DNA of 16,076 nt from Gemmatimonadota bacterium (GTDB lineage Bacteria > Gemmatimonadota > Gemmatimonadetes > Gemmatimonadales > Gemmatimonadaceae), in NCBI GenBank assembly GCA_947475795.1, contig CANJOX010000028.1:1-16076 (forward strand). The letters are read 5' to 3'. The position numbers and the translations under genes were made by a program. The notes beneath the pieces were generated by a model that did not search any database, was not told where the DNA came from, and saw nothing but the letters and a program-made list of their open reading frames with translations. This document shows, piece by piece, positions 8,027 to 14,707 of the stretch (positions are counted from its first letter, which is position 1; the number at the start of each line of letters is the position of its first letter).

Positions 8027-8292
8027 GGTTGCGACCGGAGAAGAAAGCGGAACCGATGCCGCGTCACAGTCGGAACGCCGCCTTTCTGTTCAAGATATGG
8101 TCGACCGGTGCTCCGCGCGATGTGGGTGGTGTCACATTGGTGGCAACACGGATGAGCCTGTGGCGGTTTTTTGCTCGAGACGCGAGCTCGACCGTTACAT
8201 ATCCGGCAATCTGGTCCGCATGCCAGCCGGGCGGTGGGGCACGTCCACACGTGGGACTGGCCGGAAGGCGCGGTCAGGACTATCCTAGCAAC
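8027..8292. promoter_or_regulatory. Divergent intergenic region between kinase and acetyltransferase
   Basis: 266 bp with no supportable gene; it should hold promoters for both neighbours. A T-run followed by GCTCG-AGACG-CGAGC (8173-8187) and the overlapping palindrome CGAGCTCG (8183-8190) stand out. TTGCTC (8171) with TACATA (8196) is a poor, 19-base-spaced promoter-like pair for the plus strand. AGGA-CTA-TCCT (8276-8286) lies just before the acetyltransferase start and could mask its only weak ribosome binding site. None is strong enough to call firmly. Confidence 0.35.
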
Positions 8293-8868
8293 ATGATGTA
8301 TCCATCATCTGTCGATGTGGCACGCGAGTCCCTCGGTACCATCCGCCCGGTCGGCGAGGCCGACGCGGAGCTGCTGGCGCACGTCGGGGCGCAGCTGTTC
8401 CAGGACACGTTTGCCGCCGACAACGATCCGATGGACATGTATACGTACCTGTCCGACGCGTTCACCCCTGAGCGTCAGCGGGCCGAACTGGCCGATCCCG
8501 ACCGGATCTGCTTGCTGGCCGAGGAGGGCGCGGCGGTGGCCGGGTACGCGCTGTTGCGCCGCGGGCCCGCCCACGTGCACGTGACCGGGGCGCGGCCGAT
8601 CGAGATCCAGCGCTTTTACGTGGACCGCGCGTGGCATGGCCGCGGTGTTGCGGCGCGGCTGATGGCGGCCTGTCTCAACGTCGCCCGGACGCAGGGCGCG
8701 GAGACGGTGTGGCTGGGGGTGTGGGAGCGCAACCCGCGCGCGATCCGCTTCTACGAGAAGCACGGATTCACCGACGTCGGGAGTCAGGAATTCCGGCTGG
8801 GGACCGACCTGCAGACCGACCGCGTGATGACGCGGCCGGTCGGTGGTCAGCTCATGCAGACCGTCTAG
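8293..8868 (+). CDS. GNAT-family N-acetyltransferase, PaiA-like
   Basis: 191-aa acetyl-CoA-dependent acetyltransferase. It carries the GNAT core: strand and acetyl-CoA loop IEIQRFYVDRAWHGRGVA (103-120), then WLGVWERNPRAIRFYEKHGF (140-159) with Asn147 and Tyr154 at the usual late positions. The N-terminal pattern FQDTF...YLSDAFTPE and the C-terminal QTDRVM strongly resemble Bacillus PaiA, a spermidine/spermine acetyltransferase, so polyamine or small-amine acetylation is the best guess from family resemblance. The start was taken at the ATG pair 8293/8296, just before the domain. The frame is open back to 8005, but that stretch overlaps the kinase start and has no domain character. AGGA at 8276 is a distant, weak ribosome binding site. 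The stop is separated from the convergent cytochrome stop by a single base. The fold is confident; the substrate is not. Confidence 0.88.
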   Translation: MMYPSSVDVARESLGTIRPVGEADAELLAHVGAQLFQDTFAADNDPMDMYTYLSDAFTPERQRAELADPDRICLLAEEGAAVAGYALLRRGPAHVHVTGARPIEIQRFYVDRAWHGRGVAARLMAACLNVARTQGAETVWLGVWERNPRAIRFYEKHGFTDVGSQEFRLGTDLQTDRVMTRPVGGQLMQTV

Positions 8869-8869
8869 C

Positions 8870-9436
8870 TCAGCGTTTGCGCAGCGGCACGGGCGCCGTG
8901 GGGACGTCCATATCGGTGGTCAGGTGCGTCGCGCCGCGGTGGCACATCACGCAGGTGGTCTTCGGGCGCGGATCGTCGAGTTCCTTGACCTTGGCGATGT
9001 ACTTCGCGTCGATGTCGCGCTGCATCCGCACCATCTGCAAGGCGATGATCTTGTCCTTGCGCGCGTCGCTGGCGTAATCGCCGTTGTCCATGTGGCAGCT
9101 GGTGCAGTTCACGCTCAGCCCGCGCCCGAACTGCTCGTCCATCATGGTGACGAATTCCTTGGCGGGCATCGTCTTGTGCAGCTTCACGTTCTTGAAGACC
9201 GTCCCGGCCGGCTCGTTCTCGCGTCCCTCGAGCGTCTTCATCAGGGCGGCCACGGCCTCACGGCGCAGCGTGTCGAGCTTCATGGGCGTGGGCGGAATGC
9301 GCCGTGGACGCGCGGGCGCCGCCCCCTCCGCGCTGGCCACCGGACGCGCCTCCTGCACGGACGCTTCCTTGGCCCCGCGGGCACACGCCACGGCCGACCC
9401 CACCACCAGCACCGACATCACGACCCACGACCGCAT
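8870..9436 (-). CDS. Diheme c-type cytochrome, reaction-centre-cytochrome-like, predicted lipoprotein
   Basis: 188-aa exported electron carrier. The signal MRSWVVMSVLVVGSAVAC ends in a lipobox-like AVAC with Cys18, followed by a Pro/Ala-rich linker. Two heme-binding CxxCH sites are present: CTSCH (111-115) and CVMCH (162-166). Each is preceded by a helix carrying methionines (Met98/99; Met135/138), the arrangement used in photosynthetic reaction-centre cytochrome c subunits, where Met from the helix and His of CxxCH ligate heme. Those have four hemes and about twice the length, so this is a half-size relative. No photosynthesis gene is in the window. Start 9436 is supported by GGAGG four bases upstream; the frame also allows a GTG at 9457. 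It converges with the acetyltransferase gene. It probably accepts or donates electrons at the membrane; the partner is unknown. Confidence 0.87.
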   Translation of the reverse strand: MRSWVVMSVLVVGSAVACARGAKEASVQEARPVASAEGAAPARPRRIPPTPMKLDTLRREAVAALMKTLEGRENEPAGTVFKNVKLHKTMPAKEFVTMMDEQFGRGLSVNCTSCHMDNGDYASDARKDKIIALQMVRMQRDIDAKYIAKVKELDDPRPKTTCVMCHRGATHLTTDMDVPTAPVPLRKR

Positions 9437-9440
9437 ACGG

Positions 9441-9447
9441 CCTCCAG
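9441..9447 (-). promoter_or_regulatory. Ribosome binding site of the cytochrome gene
   Basis: On the minus strand CTGGAGG lies four bases before the ATG at 9436. The spacing is a little short but clearly favours this start over the upstream GTG at 9457. Confidence 0.65.
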
Positions 9448-9512
9448 AAGGTTGCACGCGACGAACAAAACCACTGACACCGTAAATGTACGTAGTACCA
9501 GCGACGGACGCT

Positions 9513-9529
9513 GCGCCGGCATGCGGCGC
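9513..9529 (-). terminator. Hairpin downstream of the SET-domain gene
   Basis: GCGCCG-GCATG-CGGCGC forms a perfect 6-bp GC stem with a 5-base loop, 33 bases past the SET gene stop on the minus strand and upstream of the cytochrome gene. It is a plausible terminator without a T tract. The remaining gap (9437-9512) presumably holds the cytochrome promoter; no clear element is seen. Confidence 0.4.
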
Positions 9530-9562
9530 CCGACACGCGGTGTCGACGCACCGCGCGGGAAC

Positions 9563-10018
9563 TCAGCGCTTCTTCGCCAGAATCGTCCCGCGGCAGGTGA
9601 TCGCCCCGCAGCAGCAGGGGAAGCGGCGCTTCGCGGCCGGGGTGTGCCGCTCGGGGAGCACGTAGGCGTAGTCGTACACCAGCTCCTCGCCCACCTCGAT
9701 GTCGTGGATCGCGTCGATCCAGATGCGCCCGTCGTCGAACACCGCGTCGCAGTTGGGGGCGCACGAGTGGTTGAGGAAGCGCGCCGCGTTGCCGTTCACC
9801 GCCGCGTCCACCACCACGTCGTCGTCGATCGCGAACAGGTAGGTGTGGTGCCGCTCGCCCGGTACGTCGGGGTAGCGCGCCTCGGCGGCGGCCGGAGTGA
9901 GCCGTTCGCCGGCGTACTCGATGATGCGCGTGCCGGCGGCGATCGGGCGCGTGGCGTAGCCGCCAAACCCCTGAATCGGGGAGTGCCGAACGTCGAACGG
10001 AAGTGGCTCGTCGGTCAT
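9563..10018 (-). CDS. SET-domain protein-lysine N-methyltransferase with post-SET zinc motif
   Basis: 151-aa compact SET methyltransferase, which transfers methyl from S-adenosylmethionine to protein lysine. Visible landmarks: the N-terminal SET entry QGFGGYATRPIAAGTRI (16-32), the cofactor/active-site motif RFLNHSCAPNC (80-90), and EELVYDYAY (111-119) with catalytic Tyr117. The post-SET cysteine cluster at Cys135, Cys137 and Cys142 matches CxCx4C, which with Cys86 of NHSC would form the zinc site known from DIM-5. Tyr115 occupies the Phe/Tyr switch position; Tyr there favours limited methylation in characterised enzymes. The ATG at 10018 was chosen because the domain starts immediately after it. 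The frame is open to 10090, but that stretch reaches the helicase leader. No signal peptide, so cytoplasmic. Divergent from the DeaD-type helicase gene. Substrate unknown. Confidence 0.9.
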   Translation of the reverse strand: MTDEPLPFDVRHSPIQGFGGYATRPIAAGTRIIEYAGERLTPAAAEARYPDVPGERHHTYLFAIDDDVVVDAAVNGNAARFLNHSCAPNCDAVFDDGRIWIDAIHDIEVGEELVYDYAYVLPERHTPAAKRRFPCCCGAITCRGTILAKKR

Positions 10019-10039
10019 GATGACTGAGAATCTCGTCGA

Positions 10040-10054
10040 TTTCCCCGGGGGAAA
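10040..10054. promoter_or_regulatory. Palindrome between divergent SET and helicase genes
   Basis: TTTCCCC-G-GGGGAAA is a perfect 7-bp inverted repeat around one central base. It lies 22 bases upstream of the SET start and 55 bases upstream of the helicase start. It could be an operator acting on both genes or a leader hairpin of the SET mRNA. No regulator is identifiable. Confidence 0.4.
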
Positions 10055-10095
10055 CCACATATCGGCCCCGGAATAGGATAGATTGCACATCTAAT

Positions 10096-10101
10096 AAGGA
10101 G
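10096..10101 (+). promoter_or_regulatory. Ribosome binding site of the helicase gene
   Basis: AAGGAG lies seven bases before the ATG at 10109, near-ideal spacing and one of the strongest Shine-Dalgarno sequences in the window. It fixes the helicase start. Confidence 0.85.
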
Positions 10102-10108
10102 ACTTGAC

Positions 10109-11905
10109 ATGACCCAGCCGGACGAGCGCGACGTCGCCGCACGGAACAGCGGGCACGACGTGAGCGATACCGGATTCGCGGCGCTCGGACTCGACCCCCG
10201 CATTGCCACGGCGCTCGCTGCGCTGGGCTACGAAGAACCGACCCCGGTGCAGCGGGCTGCCATTCCGCCCCTCCTCGAGGGACGCGACGTCTTGGCGCAG
10301 GCGGCCACCGGCACCGGCAAGACGGCGGCGTTCGCGCTGCCGCTGCTGAGCCGCGTGAACGTGACGGCCAAGGGCAGTGAGCGGACTTCCGCCCTGATCC
10401 TGGTGCCCACCCGCGAACTCGCCATGCAGGTGGCCGAAGCGGTGCATCGCTACGGCAAGCCGATGGGCGTGAGCGCGCTGGCGGTGTACGGCGGCTCCTC
10501 CATGGAAATGCAGGTGCGGGCGCTCAAGCGCGGCGTCGACGTGGTGATCGCCACGCCGGGACGCGCGCTCGATCACATCCGCCGTAACACGCTGCAGATG
10601 TCGTCGCTGAAGACGGTGGTGCTCGACGAGGCCGACGAGATGCTCGACATGGGCTTCGCCGAGGATCTCGAGGCCATTCTCGAGGCCACGCCGAAGTCGC
10701 GCCAGACGGCGCTCTTCTCGGCCACGTTGCCGCCGCGCATCGCGAGCATCGCGAAGCGGCAGCTGCGCGACCCGGTGCTGGTGACGATCGATCGCGAAAT
10801 CGTGCCGCAGGGCGAGTCGGCCCGCGTGCGCCAGGTGGCGTACATCGTGCCGCGGGCGCACAAGATGACGGCGCTGGCGCGCGTGCTCGACATCGAGCAG
10901 CCCACGAGCGCGATCGTCTTCTGCCGCACGCGCACCGAGGTGGACGAACTGAGTGAGACGCTGATGGCGCGCGGGTTGCGTGCCGATGCGCTGCACGGCG
11001 GCCTGAGCCAGGATCAGCGCGACCGCGTGATGACCAAGTTCCGCACGCGGAAGACCGATCTGCTCATCGCCACCGACGTGGCCGCGCGCGGGCTCGATGT
11101 GAAGCATGTGTCGCACGTGGTGAACTTCGACGTGCCGGCCGACGCCGAATCGTATGTGCACCGCATCGGCCGCACGGGCCGCGCCGGCCGTGAGGGCGTG
11201 GCGATCACGCTGGCGGAGCCGCGCGAGCACCGGCTGCTGCGCAACATCGAGCGCATGACCAGTCAGCGCATTGAGATCGCGCAGGTGCCCACGGTGGACG
11301 ACCTGCGCGCCCACCGGCTGCAGCTGGTGCGCACGACGCTGCGCGAAACGATCATGGACGGCGGCCTCGACAAGTTCCGCGGGATCGTGGAGTCGCTGGC
11401 TGGTGAGTTCGACGTGATGGATATCGCGGCGGCGGCGGTGAAGCTGTTCGATTCCAACGACGTGGCCGACGAGCCGGACATCCCGGCCGTGCAGCCGCGC
11501 ACCGACGACCGCGGTCCGCGTACCACCAGCGGTCCGCGCGACGCGGGGCGTGATGCGGGGCGTGATGCCGGACGTGACGGGAGTCGCGAAGGTGGTCGTC
11601 CCAGCCGCAGCGAGGACGGCGCCCCGCGTGCCGCCAAGGCCACGAAGCGCGCGAAGCCCGAGTGGAGCGTGGCGCGGTTGTGGGTGGGTGCCGGACGCAA
11701 GCTCAAGATGCGGCCGGGCGATCTCGTGGGCGCGATTGCCAACGAGGTCGGGATCGACGCCAGCGTGATCGGCGCCATTCAGATCGCCGATGGCTACAGC
11801 ACGGTCGAGGTGCCGGAGGAGATCGCCGAGGACATCATCACGGCGCTGCGTAACACCACGATCAAGGGCAAGAAGGTGCTGGTGCGCCGCGACCGCATGC
11901 GGTAA
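10109..11905 (+). CDS. deaD: DEAD-box ATP-dependent RNA helicase, DeaD/CsdA type
   Basis: 598-aa RNA helicase that uses ATP to unwind short RNA duplexes, typically in ribosome assembly, mRNA turnover and cold adaptation. All motifs are present in order: Q motif region (22-51), ATGTGKT (66-72), PTRELA (100-105), TPGR (149-152), DEAD (173-176), SAT (204-206), ARGLD (326-330), HRIGRTGR (351-358). An acidic then Arg/Gly/Asp-rich linker (about 450-515) includes three DAGR repeats. A C-terminal DbpA-type RNA-binding domain (about 518-592; RLWVGAGRKLKMRPGDLVGA) marks the DeaD/CsdA subgroup, and the length matches it. A strong AAGGAG sets the start. The gene is divergent from the SET methyltransferase and converges on the amidase. 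A cold-shock leader cannot be judged: only 90 bases separate the divergent start codons. Confidence 0.95.
   Translation: MTQPDERDVAARNSGHDVSDTGFAALGLDPRIATALAALGYEEPTPVQRAAIPPLLEGRDVLAQAATGTGKTAAFALPLLSRVNVTAKGSERTSALILVPTRELAMQVAEAVHRYGKPMGVSALAVYGGSSMEMQVRALKRGVDVVIATPGRALDHIRRNTLQMSSLKTVVLDEADEMLDMGFAEDLEAILEATPKSRQTALFSATLPPRIASIAKRQLRDPVLVTIDREIVPQGESARVRQVAYIVPRAHKMTALARVLDIEQPTSAIVFCRTRTEVDELSETLMARGLRADALHGGLSQDQRDRVMTKFRTRKTDLLIATDVAARGLDVKHVSHVVNFDVPADAESYVHRIGRTGRAGREGVAITLAEPREHRLLRNIERMTSQRIEIAQVPTVDDLRAHRLQLVRTTLRETIMDGGLDKFRGIVESLAGEFDVMDIAAAAVKLFDSNDVADEPDIPAVQPRTDDRGPRTTSGPRDAGRDAGRDAGRDGSREGGRPSRSEDGAPRAAKATKRAKPEWSVARLWVGAGRKLKMRPGDLVGAIANEVGIDASVIGAIQIADGYSTVEVPEEIAEDIITALRNTTIKGKKVLVRRDRMR
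11540..11587 (+). repeat. 12-bp tandem repeat within deaD linker
   Basis: Four in-frame units of 12 bases begin gacgcggggcgt, gatgcggggcgt, gatgccggacgt and gacgggagtcgc. They encode DAGR-DAGR-DAGR-DGSR (residues 478-493). The first two units differ at one base. Length changes would keep frame and alter only the basic linker before the RNA-binding domain. Confidence 0.8.
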
Positions 11906-11925
11906 CGCACCGGCACCACCGTTGG

Positions 11926-11961
11926 GCCATCCGTCGGCGCTTAGCGCGGCAGACGGATGGC
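11926..11961. terminator. Hairpin shared by convergent deaD and amidase genes
   Basis: GCCATCCGTC (11926-11935) and GACGGATGGC (11952-11961) form a perfect 10-bp stem. An inner GCGC-TTA-GCGC (11937-11947) extends it. The amidase stop codon (11941-11943) sits in the apical loop and its last codons are in the stem. Its position 20 bases after the deaD stop fits a bidirectional terminator; no T tract follows. Confidence 0.6.
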
Positions 11962-13590
11962 ATCGCCGGCCAAGGCCGGAGTGAAGCGCGGCCGCCGGCG
12001 GGCTGCCGTGGCCTGCTCGAAGCTGTAGGCCAGCGCAATGAGCTTCGGTTCGCTCCACGCGGCCCCGAGAAATGACAGGCCGATGGGGAGGCGGTTGTCG
12101 CTGAACCCCGCCGGCACCGTGAGATCGGGAAATCCAGTCAGGTTGGCGATGTTGCTGGCATCGGGTGCGGGCGTCCCGCTCCGCGTCACGCCGATGGGGG
12201 CCGCCCGGTCGGACGCGGGCGGATACACCATGGCATCGAGACGGTCGGCGTCCAGCATGCCTTGTACCACCTCGCGCATCATCGGCAGCGCGTGATCGCG
12301 CACCGACCGGTAGCGATAGCTGTCCATGCTGCCGCTGGCGGCTTCCGCAACGAAGCGTGACCAGCGGGAGGCGTTCGGCCCAGTGTCATCGTCGCCCAGC
12401 GACGGGATGGCGCGGGCGCGCTGCAGCAGCTGCGCCAGCGTTTTCGGATACGCGGCCGGGGTGTTCGCGAGATACGCCGCGATCTGTACCGGAAATTCGG
12501 GAAAGCGCACCGCGTTGTACCACGCATCGCGCGCGTTCAACATCCACGGCGGAAAGCGCACCTCCACGATGGTGGCACCGGCCTGTCGCATCGTCTCCAG
12601 CGCGGCCTCCACCACCCAGTCCACCTCGGCGTCTGCCCCGGTGAAGTCCCGCGCGATCCCGATGCGTGCGCCCTTGAGGGCATCGGCCCGGAGGTACGGC
12701 GTATAGTCACGGGCCGCGTGCGCGGCGCTGGCGCGGGTGGCGGTATCGGTGGTGTCCACGCCGGTGAGGACGCCGAGCGCGATGGCGATGTCGGTGACCG
12801 AGCGCGCCATCGGGCCGCCGGTGTCGAACGACAGCGCCAGCGGGATGATGCCGGTGCGACTGAGCAGCCCGAGCGTGGGCTTGAGCGAGACGATGCCGTT
12901 GATGGACGCCGGGCCGCGGATGCTCCCCCCGGTGTCGGTTCCGAGTCCGAACTGCGCGAAGGCGGCCGCAACCGCCGCGCCGGTGCCCCCCGACGAGCCA
13001 CCGGGGGCGTAGGCCGGATCGTGCGGATTGCGCGTCTGGCCGCCCAACGAGCTGTACATGCCGGCCGACGCGAACTCGGACATGTTCACTTTGGCCAGCA
13101 CGATCGCGCCCGCGTCGCGCAGCTGTTGCACGAGCACCGCGTCGCGCGCGGGGACGTAGCCCTTGAGCAGCACCGAGCCGCCGGTGGTGGGCAGGTCGCG
13201 GGTGTCGAAGTTGTCCTTGAGCACCACGGGAATGCCGTGCAGCGGCGAACGCCGGCCCTTGGATTTGCGCTCGGCGTCCAGCTGCCGTGCCGTCTCGAGG
13301 GCGTTCGGGTTGAGCGCGAGTACGGCGCGGATGGCCGGCCCCTGCCGGTCGTACGCGGCAATGCGGGCGAGATACCGGTTCACCAGCTGCACCGAGGTGA
13401 GCGTGCCGGCATCGAAGGCCGCATTGATCTCGGGGATCGTAGCGGCGTCGAGGTCGATGATGCGTTGTGCGCTCTCGCGTTGTGTGCTCTCGCGTTGCGC
13501 GTGCACCTCACCCGCTGACGCGAGCAGCCACGCGGCGGCGAGCGGAAGGGCACGCGTGAGCATGCGGACGTGGGCGGGAAGACGCGGCAT
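11941..13590 (-). CDS. Secreted amidase-signature family hydrolase
   Basis: 549-aa hydrolase of the amidase signature family, which cleaves carboxamide bonds with a Ser-cisSer-Lys triad. The triad is intact: Lys125 in VVLKDNFD, cis-Ser199 in GGSSGG and nucleophile Ser223 in TDTGGSIRG, with spacings of 74 and 24 residues, close to those of fatty acid amide hydrolase. The N-terminus carries a Sec signal ending VHA-Q, so the mature enzyme is exported. It is followed by a short QREST/QRESA repeat. The ATG at 13590 was taken; the ATG at 13563 also leaves a good signal peptide, and neither has a clear ribosome binding site. The open frame extending upstream to 13923 runs antisense-frame through the dehydrogenase gene and is not part of it. 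It lies 58 bases downstream of the dehydrogenase gene on the same strand, probably one transcript. Substrate unknown: peptide amides, acyl amides or other. Confidence 0.9.
   Translation of the reverse strand: MPRLPAHVRMLTRALPLAAAWLLASAGEVHAQRESTQRESAQRIIDLDAATIPEINAAFDAGTLTSVQLVNRYLARIAAYDRQGPAIRAVLALNPNALETARQLDAERKSKGRRSPLHGIPVVLKDNFDTRDLPTTGGSVLLKGYVPARDAVLVQQLRDAGAIVLAKVNMSEFASAGMYSSLGGQTRNPHDPAYAPGGSSGGTGAAVAAAFAQFGLGTDTGGSIRGPASINGIVSLKPTLGLLSRTGIIPLALSFDTGGPMARSVTDIAIALGVLTGVDTTDTATRASAAHAARDYTPYLRADALKGARIGIARDFTGADAEVDWVVEAALETMRQAGATIVEVRFPPWMLNARDAWYNAVRFPEFPVQIAAYLANTPAAYPKTLAQLLQRARAIPSLGDDDTGPNASRWSRFVAEAASGSMDSYRYRSVRDHALPMMREVVQGMLDADRLDAMVYPPASDRAAPIGVTRSGTPAPDASNIANLTGFPDLTVPAGFSDNRLPIGLSFLGAAWSEPKLIALAYSFEQATAARRRPRFTPALAGDAIRLPR
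13462..13491 (-). repeat. 15-bp tandem repeat at mature N-terminus of amidase
   Basis: Two 15-base units (gcgttgtgcgctctc and gcgttgtgtgctctc on the plus strand) differ at one base and a third partial unit follows. They encode the QREST/QRESA/QR stretch just after the predicted signal cleavage site. It is probably a flexible, length-tolerant linker. Confidence 0.7.
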
Positions 13591-13648
13591 GAGACGGTGT
13601 GGTGAAGGGGACGGGAACCGCGTGGCGGGCCGCAGCGGCACCGCGTGC

Positions 13649-14632
13649 TCAGTAGCCGGCGGCAGGATCCACCGGATTGCGCAGCGGCTCCCCACGCTGA
13701 AACCGGCGCAGATTGTCGCGGAAGAGTGCTGCCACCTCATCCCAGTGCGAGGCGCGAAAGCCTGCGCTGTGGGGGGTGAGCACCACGTTCGGCGTGGTCC
13801 ACAGCGGATGATCCGCGGCGAGCGGTTCGTGATCGAATACGTCCAGCACGGCGCCGCCCAGCTGCCCGCTGTGCAGTGCCGCCAGCATGGCGGGGCCGTC
13901 CACGATGCCGGCGCGCGCCACATTCACGAGCACCGCGCCGCGGTTGAGCCGCGCCAGCTGCGGCGCACCGATCAGATGCTGCGTCTGCGCGGTGCCCGGT
14001 GCCGACAGCACCACTACATCGCAGCCGGTGAGCGCGTCATCGAGGTGGTCGGCCCCGACCACGGCATCCACGTACGACGGACGCTCGCGGTCGGCATGGC
14101 GACGCACGCCCGTGACGTGCATCCCGAACGCGTGCGCCCGCTTGGCCACCTCGAGCCCGATCGTGCCCAGCCCCACGATCGTCATGCGCCGGCCGTGGAG
14201 CATCCACGGCCAGTCCACTGACAGCTCGTGCTGAATCCACTGCTGATCCTGCTGTGCGCGCAGCGTGCGGTCGAACCGTCGCGACAGCTGCAGCAGGCCA
14301 CCCATCACATGCTCGGCGATCGGGATGGCCTGCACGCCGCGCGAGTTCGTGAGCTGCACCCCAGCTCCGGCGAGCTCGGCGAGCGGGAGCAGTCCCTGCA
14401 CCGCCGACGCGGACGAATGCACCCACCGCAGCCGTGGCGCGGTGGCGATCATCGCCGGGGCGAGCATGGCGGCGAAGCAGACGTCCACGTCCACGATCGC
14501 GCGGCCGGCCTCCTCGAGCGTACGGGCGCGCACGAACTCCACCTCGGGGAAGGCCGTCGCGAGTGCGTCGGCCTGGGCGTCGGGAATGGACCACGCCTGC
14601 ACCGGCCACTGGATGAAGATCATGACTTTCAT
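13649..14632 (-). CDS. D-2-hydroxyacid dehydrogenase family protein
   Basis: 327-aa NAD(P)-dependent oxidoreductase that interconverts 2-keto acids and D-2-hydroxy acids in the cytoplasm. The nucleotide-binding motif GLGTIG is at 154-159 within MTIVGLGTIGLEVAKRA. The catalytic triad is Arg240 (VNVARAGIVDG), Glu269 (DVFDHEPL) and His288 (LTPHSAGFR). The catalytic-domain N-terminus from MKVMIFIQWP and the AEHVMGGLLQLSR helix are typical. The ATG at 14632 starts right at the first strand; ten residues upstream could be added from 14662 but look non-native. Only a weak AGG precedes it. The residues after GLGTIG that decide NAD versus NADP read GVRRHAD; the two Arg suggest NADPH preference, an inference. 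It is followed closely by the amidase gene. Substrate not predictable; glyoxylate/hydroxypyruvate-type or branched keto acids are options. Confidence 0.92.
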   Translation of the reverse strand: MKVMIFIQWPVQAWSIPDAQADALATAFPEVEFVRARTLEEAGRAIVDVDVCFAAMLAPAMIATAPRLRWVHSSASAVQGLLPLAELAGAGVQLTNSRGVQAIPIAEHVMGGLLQLSRRFDRTLRAQQDQQWIQHELSVDWPWMLHGRRMTIVGLGTIGLEVAKRAHAFGMHVTGVRRHADRERPSYVDAVVGADHLDDALTGCDVVVLSAPGTAQTQHLIGAPQLARLNRGAVLVNVARAGIVDGPAMLAALHSGQLGGAVLDVFDHEPLAADHPLWTTPNVVLTPHSAGFRASHWDEVAALFRDNLRRFQRGEPLRNPVDPAAGY

Positions 14633-14661
14633 CCGGACCAACCTACACGGTGCGGCGGGCA

Positions 14662-14692
14662 CCGGTCGACGGGGGTCACTCCCGCCGACCGG
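14662..14692. terminator. Hairpin between Vps10-like gene and dehydrogenase
   Basis: CCGGTCGACGGG and CCCGCCGACCGG form a 12-bp stem with one A-C mismatch around a 7-base loop. It lies 15 bases past the stop of the Vps10-like gene on the minus strand and 30 bases before the dehydrogenase start. It is a candidate terminator with no T tract; if weak, the genes would be co-transcribed. Confidence 0.5.
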
Positions 14693-14707
14693 GCTGGTGG
14701 TCCGTGC

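Noticed and set aside
6113..8155. Long plus-strand open frame opposite the kinase gene (about 680 codons)
   Set aside because: Antisense to a kinase with all motifs intact; translation is low-complexity Arg/His-rich and lacks domains.
8016..8288. Possible 90-residue plus-strand gene in the kinase-acetyltransferase gap, containing a CGWCH heme-like motif
   Set aside because: It overlaps the kinase start, has no signal peptide or ribosome binding site, and a single CxxCH in a short Arg-rich frame is likely chance.
8005..8292. N-terminal extension of the acetyltransferase back to 8005
   Set aside because: It would add about 96 residues without GNAT character and overlap the kinase coding region; the ATG at 8293 gives the usual family length.
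8843..10027. Plus-strand open frame opposite the cytochrome and SET genes (about 394 codons)
   Set aside because: It crosses two genes with conserved motifs on the other strand and shows no recognisable domain.
10091..12058. Long minus-strand open frame opposite deaD (about 655 codons)
   Set aside because: Antisense to a complete helicase with a strong ribosome binding site; composition is that of a codon shadow.
13591..13923. N-terminal extension of the amidase frame beyond its signal peptide
   Set aside because: It overlaps the dehydrogenase gene in another frame on the same strand; the signal peptide after the ATG at 13590 marks the real start.
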